From Tipula vernalis (Eukaryota; Arthropoda; Insecta; Diptera; Tipulidae), in contig OY282558.1 in NCBI GenBank assembly GCA_958295665.1, positions 309,600,092-309,664,091 of the forward strand: DNA of 64,000 nucleotides. The letters run 5' to 3'. Shown piece by piece: positions 11,049 to 22,799 of the stretch (the stretch's first letter is position 1; each line of letters opens with the position of its first letter). A program made the position numbers and the translations under genes. The notes beneath the pieces were generated by a model. That model worked only from the letters and a program-made list of their open reading frames with translations. It did no database searches and was not told where the DNA came from.

Positions 11049-11697
11049 GATTGATTGATTGATTGATTGCGATGTACGATCAAGCATTAAGCAAGTCCGT
11101 ATTATAAATGCGAATACCACATCACTATACCCATGTTACAACAACACGACACCATTCTTCATGAAGCCAAACATAGCAATATTTCACCCCGTAAAGGAAG
11201 GCGCCACATCGATAACCATATAAGTCTAATAGTTGTGATATCCGCCCCTGGCCAGGCCGCCGTCGTACACCTTTTTATATATAACAAGATCGAGGGATGG
11301 GGAAATGAATGTTAGCAACAAAGACTCAACCCGGTTCCAGACACCTAAGTAGTTGATAGTTAGTAAATTTGTTAGTAATATATATATATTTTTTTTTTTT
11401 CTAGTAATTTATTTAGCACAAGACAATACTTTAAAGTTCATCTACTGCTCCAACCTGTAAGAAGACACAATGGCAACGCAAATTTCCTGGTGCCGCAACC
11501 CTTTTTTCTGAAAAGCTGTAAACAACTATTATTATTCCCTCCACCATTTTTTCCATCGGCGGTTGTGAGGGGGCGAGATTTCGTTCCATCATCATGTTCC
11601 CATGCGGTCACCCAAATTTGTACTAAATGTAGGTAGTGTTGCTTGACGTTGTTGTTGAAATCGTTGCGTCTCTGCTGTCCCTGCTACTCGCCCCCTA
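11049..11697. other. 649-bp leader between duplicated primer-site words
   Basis: This stretch contains a (GATT)n run at its start, a short AT run near 11375, and no convincing reading frame. It lies between the two copies of the 20-bp TGGCGACGAGG word. It may be a normal but unusual 5' leader, or sequence gained by template switching during reverse transcription. Confidence 0.45.
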
Positions 11698-11746
11698 TAC
11701 TGGCGACGAGGATTTATATTCACGAATTATTTCCTCCATATACAAA

Positions 11747-12382
11747 ATGGATAAAGAGCAATTTGAACAATTTGTGGAATTGATCAGCCGGAATAACGCC
11801 GCGCTTATGGAAACAGTGGGACAAGTGATACGGGGACAAAATCGAGATACAGATACCCAACAACAAACTCCGCAAAACTTAGATGAAAAGAAAGTTCGAG
11901 AAATTAAAACAATTTCTAAATGCGAGCGATATGTCGCATCTTCAACATCATCGGCAGAAAATTTTGTTGATGCCTTCGAGGCGCAATGCCGCATGAGAGG
12001 ACTTAATAGTACCAACACAGAACTACACGTGAACGCAAAACGCGATTTATTCCTGTGTTTATTGTCACCGGACACTCATCACGAACTTAAAGTGTCTTTT
12101 ACGGATGCCACCACACCCTTCGAACAAAATACATACAAAACAATAATCGATCGTTTCATTAATTTGTATACACACAAAACGACTCGATTTAAGGCATTGT
12201 CACAGTTTTGGAATTGTACACGCAAAGAAACACAACCTTCGAACAATATGCAAACGAATTACGTGCAATTAGCCGTGACTGTGATTTTGAGAATCTCGAT
12301 CGTCAATTACGCGGTCGTTTCGCAACTGGCATTCGTCATCAACATGCCGAAATCGAACTTCGACAGAGATGGCCGGATCTGA
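11747..12382 (+). pseudogene. Gypsy gag
   Basis: The ATG at 11747 opens MDKEQFEQFVELISRNNAAL, a typical start of K02A2.6-like Gypsy gag. The core follows: CERYVASSTSSAENFVDAFE, then FLCLLSPDTHHELK near 12055. After about 12180 the frame drifts; the authentic continuation is in the next frame from 12208 (LYTQRNTTFEQYANELRAI). No zinc knuckle is present. The role in a working element is particle formation. Confidence 0.82.
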
Positions 12383-12837
12383 AAACAACACGTACAGTCA
12401 GAAACGCTGCAAATGAAGCAATGGAGACGATGGGCGAAGTGACATTTAAAGATGTTTTCGAAGTGGTGCGATCACGAGAACGAGCAGAAAACGACGTATT
12501 AAAACCCAGCGAAGCCGTTTTGACACCAGTCGATCCAAATGAAACACCGGTAGAATGGGCTACACCAACTGTAAACGTACCAAAACGCAACGGAGACATA
12601 CGAATCTGTGGGGATTTCAGCGTTACGATAAACCCCTGCTTGCTATTGGAGAAACATTCAGTACCATTATTTGATAATTTACGGCGCACACTTGCTGGTG
12701 GAGAACGATTCTCCAAAATCGTTTTAAAGGATGCGTATCTACAGTTCGAAGTACATCCAGAGTCACAACATTTACTCACAATCTCAACGCACATGGTACA
12801 ATCGATTACAGGTACAATCGATTACCGTTTGGAATAG
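12208..12837 (+). pseudogene. Gag C-terminus fused to the reverse transcriptase N-terminus
   Basis: One open frame starts as gag (FEQYANELRAISRDCDF) and, after ANEAMETMGEVTFKDVFEVV, continues directly into reverse transcriptase (VEWATPTVNVPKRNGDIRIC, then FSKIVLKDAYLQFEVHPES with the motif A aspartate). The zinc knuckle and the D-S-G protease that belong between them are missing, so roughly that block has been deleted in frame. The frame ends at 12835 after a small tandem duplication (acaatcgattac repeated). Confidence 0.78.
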
Positions 12838-13730
12838 CAAACGCTCCAGCTATTTTCCAACGATACATGGAAAAATTATTATCAAATATTGACTCAGTGG
12901 CGATATACTTCGATGATATTGCTATCACAGGAAAAACCGACGCCGAGCACATGAACAATTTAAAAGAAGTACTCACACGATTACAAGAAGCGGGTTTTCG
13001 GATCAAACGAGAGAAGTGCATTTTCTTCCAGAACGAAGTGGTGTACTTAGGACATCGCTTCAACAAAGAGGGAATTTTCCCAACACAAGACAAACTGGAC
13101 GCCATAATCAACGCCAGTCCACCAACGAACACCCGAGAGTTACGCTCATTTATGGGGCTTGTATATTTCTACGAGCGATTTATATCGAATTTGCACGGCA
13201 CAGCATCTGATTTATACATACTATCAGGGCAAAATCAACGTTTCAAATGGACGAGTCATGAACAAGCAATTTTCAACGAAATTAAGTTCCAGCTTTCACG
13301 CACACAGGTCTTACACCCGTATTATGATGAAAAGGATCTGTATGTTACATGCGACACATCAGACAAAGGAATTGGTGCTGTCCTTAGTCATCGCAACAGC
13401 GACGGGATTGACTTACCGATTGCGTTTGCATCAAGAAAATTATCAGGTGCTCAGTTACATTACGGCACAATTGACAAAGAAGTACTTGCAATCATTTTTG
13501 GGGTACAAAAGTTTGACAGATTCCTTGCGGGTACACATTTTACATTGGTCACGGACCACGAACCGTTTACGCACATATTTGGCAGGAATCGCAATTTGCC
13601 TAAACTCGTTAATAATCGTTTAATTCGATGGGCATTGCTATTAAATTCATATAGCTATGACGTCGAGTAAATTCCGGGAAAATTAAACATTTTTGCCGAT
13701 TCTTTATCACGTATGCTGACTACAACAGAA
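12834..13730 (+). pseudogene. Gypsy reverse transcriptase palm and RNase H
   Basis: The frame resumes with PFGIANAPAIFQRYM, then motif C as IYFDDIAITG near 12905, and the connection domain FLGH-like segment VYLGHRFNKEGIFPTQ. RNase H starts near 13335 with VTCDTSDKGIGAVLSH and includes PIAFASRKLSGAQLHYGTID and LVTDHEPFTHIF. It ends at a stop near 13668, after which the residues IFADSLSRM continue in the same family order. All key acidic residues appear present in this stretch. Confidence 0.84.
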
Positions 13731-13769
13731 GAACCACACTCCGACAGGCAAAAGATTGAAGACGACGTC

Positions 13770-15023
13770 AACTACATTGGCAAAGCAAAGATGGATGACC
13801 TCCAGTTCTGCGAGAAAAGCATCTCAGTTGAGTCCAATAAAGACAAGGAGATTTCTCGCGTTATTAGTGCAGTGAAACAAGTGTGAGCGCAAAGACAAAC
13901 TGTCTGTAGAAAACAATATCCTCATGTGGCAAGGAAGAATGGTGCTACCTGCATCATTACGTATAGCTGCACTCCAACGACTACACTGCGGCCATCCGGG
14001 TGTTGTAGCTATGCGTGCAATGGCGCGGTATTACATATGGTGGCCAAAACTCGATGAGGACATTGACAACTTCGCTAAACGATGCCAAAGTTGCCAAGAG
14101 AACCGAAACGGTCAACAAAAAGTCCCATTTTACTCATGAAACGTTCCAGCACGCGTCTGGGAACGGATTCACATCGATTTCGCGGGACCTTTTAAAAACA
14201 AACAGTTTCTGGTCGTAGTGGACGCGCTTTCGAAATGGGTAGAAGTCTATACGGTGACAAGTATCACGACAAACATGCTTGAGAAAGTGCTTACCAGTTT
14301 GTTCGCTCGTTATGGAGTGTCTCAAGTAATCGTTAGTGACAATGGAACCTCGTTCACGAATTCAAAACATTTTGTGAGAATGAGAGAATGAAACATATTA
14401 CGTCCTCGCCATACCACCCAAAGATAATTGGATTAGCAGAAAGATTCATTCAAACATTTAAATGACGAATGAAGTCAAGCGAGAACGCATTTTTATTTAG
14501 TTATCGCAACACACCACATAGTACAACGGGCAAAACTCCATCTGAGATATTTTTGGGACGACGGCTTCCAACAATCTTCGATAACATAAAGCCATCTATT
14601 CAACGTAACATAAACAGACATAATTTAAAAAGCCAGTTGTACCACGATAGAGACAACATCAAAGAACGCCATTTCAATGCAGGTGATAACGTATGGGTGC
14701 GAACAGACTGGGACAATCACACAGCAAAATAACAGATGGTCATACACCAAACGCAGACATTCAGATGCAATCCGAGCACGACAGAGCCCACCGACTGCGG
14801 CATTAGATAGCAACCCACAGCAACTACAAGGATCCGAAAATTCATCTGCCACCGTTCAACAGAATCGCAGTCCTCAAAATCAACAGGTTTCGGTAACCGG
14901 GTCCGAACCAACAACGGCAACAGTAGATCCAACTCAAGTTATTCGACGAAGTCAACGTCCACATATAGGGCACCAGTTCGGTTGGATTTGTGATCGCAGC
15001 ACTCAACTGTGGTGGGGGAGGAA
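13770..15023 (+). pseudogene. Gypsy integrase and pol tail
   Basis: The zinc-binding module reads HCGHPGVVAMRAMARYYIWW then CQSCQENRN near 14085. The core follows with stops and shifts: HIDFAGPFKNKQFLVVVDAL near 14170 (first Asp), IVSDNGTSF near 14330 (second Asp), and SSPYHPK then LAERFIQTF near 14405 (Glu). The tail 14469-14732 carries FSYRNTPHSTTGKTPSE and NIKERHFNAGDNVWV. A polar tail to about 15030 ends in the polypurine tract. Confidence 0.8.
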
Positions 15024-15212
15024 CGTCATGTGAAGCCAGCTTTAAAAGTATAAAAGGTTCTCTTTTATAGTTTTGACAGTAGTATGTTAGGTTAGAGTTT
15101 TTCCTGTACGCAAACAGACACTTGTAATTCTAAAAATTAATAAAGAAGATTAATCCACACTTATTATTTTAATCTATGAACAATATCTTATTTAGAAACA
15201 CTAAACATAACA
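15024..15212 (+). repeat. 3' LTR (189 bp)
   Basis: Aligns end to end with 10840-11028; its first base is C rather than T. Followed by the ATTTG duplication. Confidence 0.92.
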
Positions 15213-15217
15213 ATTTG

Positions 15218-16406
15218 AATTTACTGACATAACAAAAATATGTTGGTTCGATTAGGGTTAAAAACAAATAATTTTTGTTTATGTTTGAATTACGACGCAC
15301 AATTGTTAAATCGTAAAAATATTTTAATTATTTTGTTGTTTAATGTTTTATTACTTATTGTTATTAATTATTATTAATAGAACAACGTATTTTTTATTAA
15401 AATCTAGCAGTTTTATTTAAATTGAGGTTAGGTTTTACTACTGTCACAAAAATTTGCGTTCAATTGAACATCTACTCACAAGTACTTGACACTAGCAAAT
15501 TGTTTCCAATAAAACACAGTGATTGATTCTGTTACTACATACTAGGCACTTTCTGAAAAATTCTTGAAAATGTCGCGAATTTTTAACTACATATGTCAAG
15601 AAATTTGTTTAGAAACGAGTTATTTAAATTTAAGTAATTTTGGTCCGCGGCTAATCATTTGATTTCCAAAATTTTGACAAACGTTGTAGCGTCGCATCGC
15701 TTTCATTGGGTTTCGCAATCGTGTATATCACAATTTCACATTCCGTTTATCATAACTTCATAACTAATAAATTTTACCTCGCTTTTGTCTTTTATAATCA
15801 GTCGTTTCGAATTTAATCCGTCAGGTAGGGTTGCAAGCAATTCACCGACGAAGATTTATTAGTGCTCAACGCCAGATGTACATCATAAAAATATTTCCCT
15901 CTCTGCATATGTATTTGTTAATAAAAACTTAGGGGCAATGTATCTCTATAAATATCTCGTAGGATAATAAAAAGGGGGATTTCTGAAAATTCATTCATAC
16001 ACACGAACTTTTTTATTTGTGGTAATATAGGGAGGGGTTCGGTGTATCATAAATAAGTAGTACAAAATTGATTTTAGTCGTGATGCAAAAACAAAACAAA
16101 ACTTTGACAAACACAGCGCATCAAAAATTTTGTTTCTAGTTTTAAAAAATTCTGTATATAAATATTCTAAAATTGTGTTATGAAATAATATAAAGTGGTC
16201 AATTAAAATTATATTGAATGCTAATTTAAACTACAAAAATATTAAAAAAAAATAAAATCAACTACTATTTGGTGCAAATAAAAAGTGCCTAACTAGTAAA
16301 AAAAAAAAAAGAAACATTTGCAATATCTACAAATAAATTAATCATTCGCCAACACTGATAAATGCTCGTCTAAAATTTAAAATCTGCTCAATTCAGTAAA
16401 GTGGCA
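15218..16406. other. Non-coding stretch upstream of the host-like exon
   Basis: No coding frame is recognised here. The sequence is AT-rich. A TATA-like word (tctgtatataaatattc) occurs near 16150, and an A12 run near 16300. If the exon at 16407 is real, this holds its 5' UTR and possibly its promoter, but nothing proves that. Confidence 0.4.
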
Positions 16407-16634
16407 ATGTCGAATTTGGAAAAAAGTTCGTCCGAATCGAATATTTTTGTTTTTGACAAGGACATTTCTCAGCTGAGGTTTACAAAACAAAATGTCAATA
16501 AAATTTCAGGACTTGCCCTTGAATTGGAATTGTGCAAAAAATTGAAACGAAATTCAAGATCAGAAGAAAGTTTGTTCTCCGAACGGCATGAGATTAATTT
16601 TCTTCAACAACTTAATGCAGCTGTCAATAGACAG
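16407..16634 (+). CDS. Putative first coding exon of an unrecognised host gene
   Basis: A 76-codon open stretch begins at ATG 16407 (context gtggcaATG) and ends in CAG followed by a consensus donor GTAAGT at 16635, in phase 0. The encoded N-terminus (MSNLEKSSSESNIFVFDKDI) is acidic and serine-rich, then basic (LELELCKKLKRNSRSEESLF), and ends with FLQQLNAAVNRQ, which could be helical. It does not look like any transposon protein I know, and its codon use is balanced. I see no matching downstream exon in the window; the following intron would be very long. Longer reading from an upstream GTG is possible but unlikely. Function unknown. Confidence 0.5.
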
Positions 16635-18970
16635 GTAAGTTATTTTTAATACAAATTAACAAATATGAACCAAATACTATATTCCACGTAATTTAATTTG
16701 GAACGCTATAGCCCTAGATTTGTATTTTGAATGGAATTGTAAATTTAATATTCTGCGAGTATAAAGAGCACGTGGTCACATCTGAGACTGTGACTCACCC
16801 ATTTTTATTGTTTCCGTGTCATGGAAATATTGATTTTTCAATTAAATATTTACAAGTCAGTATTACTTTGCAATAGGTCATTTTTACCTAAAGGTATACT
16901 CACTTTATGATTCATTCATTCAAATTTTCTTGGCAAGTGGTGGGTTAGAGTTCGGGCTTTTCCATTAATTATGTAATAATAAATATAATTCCTTTTTATG
17001 TTTCGAGCATATGTACTTGCTATCATCAAATTTGGATTGTTTTGTTTGTGTATCGGCTAGACAAAACTATATATGGTGGCGTCTATTAACTATCTTCAAT
17101 TAATTTTGATTAATGCACGTTCAATTCTTTTGATTACCAATATAAATATTTTAAAATCAATATAAATCAGAATACAGTTTCGTAAGAACATGAAATGATG
17201 AATATGATGGTTTTGAATATTGTTACTTAATCGTTAAGAAAATTGAGTACGCATAATTAATGATTTGGGAATAGTGTTATCTTTTATCAAACAAAACCGA
17301 TTGCTGGAATTTTCCATTTATTTAGTTTTAAAATTAGATGACTTATAATATGTGAAGTGGAGATGTTCACTTAATACGTTTCAATTCGCTCAGGGATAAA
17401 CAAGTGAAACGGGTTTTTTCTAAATTTAACTATTCTTAGATCTTTAGAAATCGGAGGGTTTATTATTTATTTATACGGTTGAAGCCGGGCCTTTTTAAAT
17501 TAGATCGTTTATATAAATTAGAACGTTCTGGATTCCACCCGAATATATTAGTGAACCATATGGCATATTATAGTAATAATAAAAGTTTTTACGGGTCATT
17601 GCTGGCATCCATCTTGTCAGCAATCTTATCCCTAGCTCCTGATTGTCCTATAGTCAACCGGAAGATGGCTCACCTTTCAGACATTGCTACACTATTTGTT
17701 TAGAATCAGTACGCAGAACATGACCGAGTTATCGTAAAGATATCGCAATTATACAAAACTCATGAGATCACCCAAATTATTGTAAAATGAGTCTTTATCG
17801 TTCTGTTGGGTAACGTCAGTGGGCGCGTGTAAGCAGATTTTGGCCAAGTTGGCTAATTTCATGTGCAAGCGAAGCTTACACAATCGGTTATCGACTGCCT
17901 TAAAATCGAAGACGGCCTTTTTGTCTGCGGCCTAAGACGAAAATCAACACCAATAAAGACTAGGGCCGTGAGACACATGTTATCTACTTTTAAGCAATCG
18001 AATTAATGGAGAGCAACGACTTCTGGCCGTGCGCCAATTTTTGGCGTGCCATGCCGGTTCGGTGTTGTTTTGGCGTTATCTTTGTATATTGTCTATTGTA
18101 TGTTAAAATTTTCAGCGCTCTAACCATTTAGTCATATCCTACAAGAAGCATTGGATACTATGGTGGTATTCTAGAAGTATCATGGAATCATGTGAGTGTC
18201 CTTTCTACACAGGGCCCAAAGCGGCTTATTGTAACGTAGGCAAATAAGATAACTTCCTAAAGCACCCGATTTTGGAGATATCAAAATTTGCAACTACAAA
18301 AATTTTGTATGTTTCTTTTCAATTCTACAATTAAACAATTAAAATTTTATCTAAACGATAACGATTTATAATTAATAATATCAATCCTCTTTAAATAGTA
18401 CGACAAGAAAAATTGAATAACCTGGCAATATTGTGCATTGAAAGTAAAATTTGCATAAATGTCAATTATGTTAGCGTAATTGATGGTTTTGCGTCAAAAA
18501 GTCAACGAAGGTTCTCATTTAAGCTCGTTATGCACGAGCTAAAGCTCTGTTTACAGCTCGAGCTAAGATTAATTAACCCTTACGAGCATAAAGTTTGCAC
18601 TGTTTTCCCAGCAAATTAGATGGACGGAACATTAATTGGACACTAATTGTTGACATTTAACGTATATAATTTAATTTTCAAGAGTTTAAGATGCAGCGAT
18701 TTTATTTTTTTTAAAAGTCCTAACCCTTTGCCCGGGGGTAGAACCTTCAAACTACACAATCATTCAATATATAGATACACTTATAAAAAAACAATCAGCT
18801 TTGTCCATCATTATTGCACGGTATATAGGCAAAGTGATACAGAAAAATACAAAACAAAATGTTATCGCAAACTGATTGAACATTTTACAGAAAACTCATA
18901 AAACAAAATACACAGAACGTAATTAGAAAACCCTGGTACACGAGTTGACAAAATTCAAAATTATTGGTTA
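16635..18970. other. AT-rich non-coding stretch, probably intronic
   Basis: No convincing gene. An open frame at 17479-17703 has no ATG at its start and no family resemblance. A G+C-richer patch near 17815-18070 has short protein-like stretches in several frames, perhaps an unrecognised transposon relic. Confidence 0.4.
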
Positions 18971-18974
18971 AATA

Positions 18975-20130
18975 AATTCACGAGTAAACAAATTTATAAC
19001 AATTCAGGCAAGAGATGCCCGATTTTTTAAAAGACGGCATCGCCTATATGTTACAAAAACAAAATATTGCCACGGATCCGTCCAAGTTCAGGCCGGTCAC
19101 CTGTTTAGAGACAATATATAAGATAATTACAATATGGATTTTGCACCACACACAAGCACACTTAAGTGAGCATAACATATTAGCGGAGCTAATAAGCTTG
19201 TAAAGAGTAATTAATCATTGACTGGTGGTACTTAAACAGGCGCATACTATAAGAAACGTAATCTATTTACAACGTTTATAGATTACAAAAATGATTTTTA
19301 ATATGTCCCTGGTTTCAATTTGTCCCTCGCTGGTTGTTGAAGGTTTTGCACACGTACAAAATCCATTCGCATATCATTTTTTTTATAGTATGCTAGAGTC
19401 AATGGATAACGGTCCTACGACTCTTATTCAATAATAACAAAATAACAACAAATCACGTACATATTAGAAGAAGCGTATTTCAGGGAGGTTCTTTGAGCCC
19501 TCTCTGGTTTTGCATCTGTCTAACCCCACTGTCATTCTAAACAATAGTAATTACGGATACAAAATTAAACACAACACTTAAGTTGTACATATAATATCAC
19601 TTGATGTATATAATGGATGGTATTAAACTGTACGCATCAACAAAAACACATATTCAGTCACAATGACATCAAAATGCAGTTTGGTTTTGACAAGTGAAGG
19701 AGACAACCAATCCACGGCTCGCGACAGGAATTACGGGTATCGAACTTGAAGATGGCTCGATAATTGAATCGTTGCAAGAGAGGGACGCTTACAAATATAT
19801 TGGCTTGCTTCAATCTGGCTAAATAAATCACACAAATACAAAAACAGACATAAACTCAAAGCATACAAAGCTTACTTTAACAGAGCAATAAACATCTATG
19901 CAATCCCAATTCTGACATCCGCATTTGGTATTTTACTCCGGACCCAAACAAATCTTCAAACATTAGAACTTGTTAATCGTTCAATAAGCACAGAAAACAA
20001 AGGCCGACACTGCCTAGGAAATGGGTAGAATAGGCCTAGTAGACCGAACTGCACTACAAAATCATAGACAAGCTCCGGGTATATTTTTACCCTAAACAAA
20101 AATACACATCAATACTACATAAAGCAACAG
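18975..20130 (+). pseudogene. R4/Dong-type non-LTR reverse transcriptase relic
   Basis: The order of motifs fits the R4/Dong group: PDFLKDGIAYMLQKQNIATD and FRPVTCLETIYKIIT near 19090, FIDYKN near 19275 (motif A region), VFQGGSLSPLWFCI near 19470, and the palm motif C as YIMDGIKLYA near 19605. There the expected second aspartate of M-D-D is glycine. Later pieces read LEDGSIIESLQERDAYKYIG near 19750 and KAYFNRAINIYAIPILTS. The frame shifts often. It is an old dead copy without readable endonuclease or tail. Confidence 0.72.
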
Positions 20131-20629
20131 TTAAATCAGACCATTCCAACGAGTTCCAACGAAACCATAGTATATTACTGATCTTGATAAAATGTTAGCA
20201 GTGTCCAAGAAGTTTGCCTTTTTTAATTGGACTTTGTTCCTGAAGGTGTGGTTGATTCTTAGTCTTCGGTCTAAAAGTTGTGAAAGGTGTTCGATTGGGT
20301 AGATTTGGCCTTAGAATGGAGTTAGGGCAGTCGTTTCGGAAATTGCACTAGGAGCCAAACCCTAACAACTTGGATCGTTATCGTAGAATGCAAACGTATT
20401 TTAAATTCCCATTTTACGAGCAGAATCCTTTAAATTGCTTTTGAGGATGCTTAAATCATCTCTTTGTTCATATTATCTTCAATAAAAACCAAATTTCCTA
20501 TAGATATATGGCGCATTGCGCCCCATATCATTTGGTTCTGACTTCCAAGTTTTACGGTAGCAGTTAAATTTTTGTTTCTATATGCTTCATTGCATTCCCG
20601 CCCACTCTTTTATACTACCCGATAGCTTT
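20131..20629. other. Non-coding stretch between two LINE relics
   Basis: Nothing recognisable on either strand. It may include the 3' UTR of the minus-strand LINE that follows, but I could not set a boundary. Confidence 0.35.
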
Positions 20630-20989
20630 GGATTTTTAGACACTTCTCGTGAAATAAATGTTTCGTAGTTTATAGTTAAAAGTGCGTAGTTTGTAGTAAC
20701 AGAATGAATATGTAAGAAACCATCTCGTCGGCGCAAACAACGCATAGGAGCGTAAAAATTAAAACGCGTAAGTATTTCATCACAATCAATACGTCAGGTC
20801 AAAACATCGCGCACAAAGATGGCTGACGCTACGTCTCTTCGGTGATCTAATCGTTGTAATTTTAATAAACTACAGCGATCTTTTTAAGGTACAAGAACAT
20901 AGTTATCGACCCTTTCAGAAGGTACGCCAGCGTACAGTATAGATTGCTGAACACTTTTAATTCTATCTGAATAACACCAATAAAATGGT

Positions 20990-21988
20990 GATCAGACCTG
21001 AGAAACGAATTCAAGAAAAGACCGAACAAAGGACAAATATAAAGATTTTAATGTAAGTGGGTCCCAAAAGTCTTTACAATTGCGCTTAATGAAGCCTAAC
21101 ATAATGTAAGCCTTAGCAATAATAGAATCAATATGTTTTGTAAAGGAAATATCAGAAGAGAAGATTATACCGAAGTCAGACATGAACTCAACTCTGTCAA
21201 CCGCCATTGCAGCACTGCAGAAGTTACACGAAATAAATGAGAAGCAAAATCATTAATCTTAACGTATTGTGCCCGCCAGAAATATAAGATTGCAACCATT
21301 TGATTGGGATGAACTCACAGTTTAGTTTCCCTAGCGTATAGATAAGAATCCAATGATCAATTTCATCAAAAGGTTTTGAAAAGTTAGTGTAAACTACATC
21401 CACTTGTTGACGGCTCTCGATCCTGCTGTATAAATGTCCACAGAACGCGACCAGATTGATAATTGTAGATCTTCTCGGATAAAACCCATTTTGTCTAGGT
21501 AAAATGAAAGATTTCACAAGAAAAAACAAAAACCTCTGCACCATGGCTTCGAAAAGTTGGGGTATGGCAGAAAGAATAGCAATTCCTCGATAATTGCTAA
21601 GCTCACATATTTGCCAGATTTAAAAACGGACGAATGAAAAGAGACGAATGAAAGAGCTAAACTTTCAGCACAATTTTTGATGAGGATCGGTGTAATGCAA
21701 ACATGACCAGCCCACTTATTTACATCAAGAAGGGCAGTCATAAACCTCCGTTTCAGTGAATTTAAAAAAATTATGATCAGTACGATTACAAGCAAATGGA
21801 GGCATGTTATGTGATGGAAATGACATCGTGGATGGTTCATACACGAACTCAAAATATTCGGCGAAAAGATTGCAGACATCAGATAGCTGACTCGCCAATG
21901 AATTCTGATAAATCATCGATGAAGGAAATCCAGCTGCTTTCTTTTTACCATTTAGGAAATACCAGAGTTTTCTAGGAGGATGAACCAA
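20990..21988 (-). pseudogene. Reverse transcriptase of LINE copy 2
   Basis: From right to left: PPRKLWYFLNGKKKAAGFPS, YEPSTMSFPSHNMPPF, then VCITPILIKNCAESLALSF, motif A as VDVVYTNFSKPFDEIDHW near 21400, KWLQSYISGG, and after a deletion of motif C the thumb AVDRVEFMSDFGIIFSSDIS near 21195 and LGFIKRNCKDFWDPLTLKSL. Both copies lack the palm motif C region, which suggests they descend from one deleted master. Confidence 0.8.
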
Positions 21989-22309
21989 TTTAAAACCTGC
22001 ATCGAATCTAAAATAAAACTCAGCACCAAGTAGCCTGTATAATAATGTTTACGAAACCAAGGTTCATTTTTAATTAGAGGGGCAATACTTTCAACACCAG
22101 TCTTAAGTAGTTCGTTGAACAATGAAACGGCTTCGTACCAAATTTTTTCCACGCCTAAAGAACTCCCAATCAGAGTTGACAAGAAATTCGTTTAAAGAAA
22201 TGTAGTCAGCACACCTAAAATCAAAATGAAAAGATTTATCAAGGAAAAAATTAGTATTGCATGGGCACATAGATGGGCCGGCTCATCCTCTTATTTAAAA
22301 CATCATCAC

Positions 22310-22750
22310 TTAAACTCTGGGAGTTTTGATGTCTACAGTTGAGTTCCGAAATTTTATGTTTGAGGCAACTGCTTTTCGAAAACTTTGTTTCTTAAATGTT
22401 CTAATATAAACGAAAGTTAGCTAGGTTTCCGAAGTTAAAGCCTTGTCCTTGAGATGTTCCTGAATTTTTTCGTTTTTCTGAACCTGAATTTTTTTCGTTT
22501 TGGAGACCAATTTACAAGCATGGTAGAAACTTGTTCCCAAACCCTATTTATTAGCAAGAGCTAAAACATCATCCTCGGTTGTTTGAGGATTCAATCTGGA
22601 TAGATGAAGCTAAAATTTATGTGGTACAGTATTGATAATAATATCTGGCAAGATATTAGAAGCTTGGACTATTTGTTGATACCTTGCCTTCGACTGGATA
22701 ATAGCTTCGCATAATACCCCATCATTCTGGGTACTGCTAAGGCAAATATT
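22310..22750 (-). pseudogene. ORF1-like relic of LINE copy 2
   Basis: The minus strand reads QASNILPDIIINTVPHKF and then LHLSRLNPQTTEDDVLALAN, followed after a stop by TFVYIRTFKKQSFRKAVAS. The word SRL.P.TTEDDV matches the RNA-binding C-terminal domain of insect LINE ORF1 proteins, where a VSFK-like strand follows. Frame breaks prevent a full reading. Confidence 0.55.
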
Positions 22751-22799
22751 ATCCTGTTTGCTAGTTGATGCCTCTGATGAGTCTTTGACGTGTCTCTGA

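Larger units (their letters stand above)
10840..15212 (+). mobile_element. Ty3/Gypsy LTR retrotransposon, complete ends, inactive
   Basis: Two 189-bp LTRs (10840-11028 and 15024-15212) enclose gag, reverse transcriptase, RNase H and integrase. ATTTG at 10835-10839 and 15213-15217 is a perfect 5-bp target duplication, so this is a genuine single insertion. The purine run gtggtgggggaggaa precedes the 3' LTR as polypurine tract. A primer-site-like word starting TGG follows the 5' LTR. The gag-pol frame has shifted, lacks a recognisable protease, and is interrupted in the integrase, so the copy is not autonomous. Confidence 0.92.
20630..22790 (-). mobile_element. Non-LTR retrotransposon, family copy 2 (minus strand)
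   Basis: Read on the minus strand, the order is an ORF1-like piece (22740-22310), a linker after the endonuclease (about 22200-21950), and reverse transcriptase with thumb (21880-20990). The tail to about 20630 carries residues such as RDGFLHIHSVTTNYALL. The endonuclease itself is largely missing. It is the same family as 9290-10460 on the plus strand: TALLDVN, VDVVYTNFSKPFDE and AVDRVEFMSDFGIIFSS have direct counterparts. Frame breaks occur throughout. Confidence 0.78.

Noticed and set aside
16140..16170. TATA box for the exon at 16407
   Set aside because: TATA-like words are frequent in this AT-rich DNA; no initiator or distance evidence.
17479..17703. 74-codon open frame
   Set aside because: It starts at TTG, has no splice or family support, and sits in AT-rich DNA.
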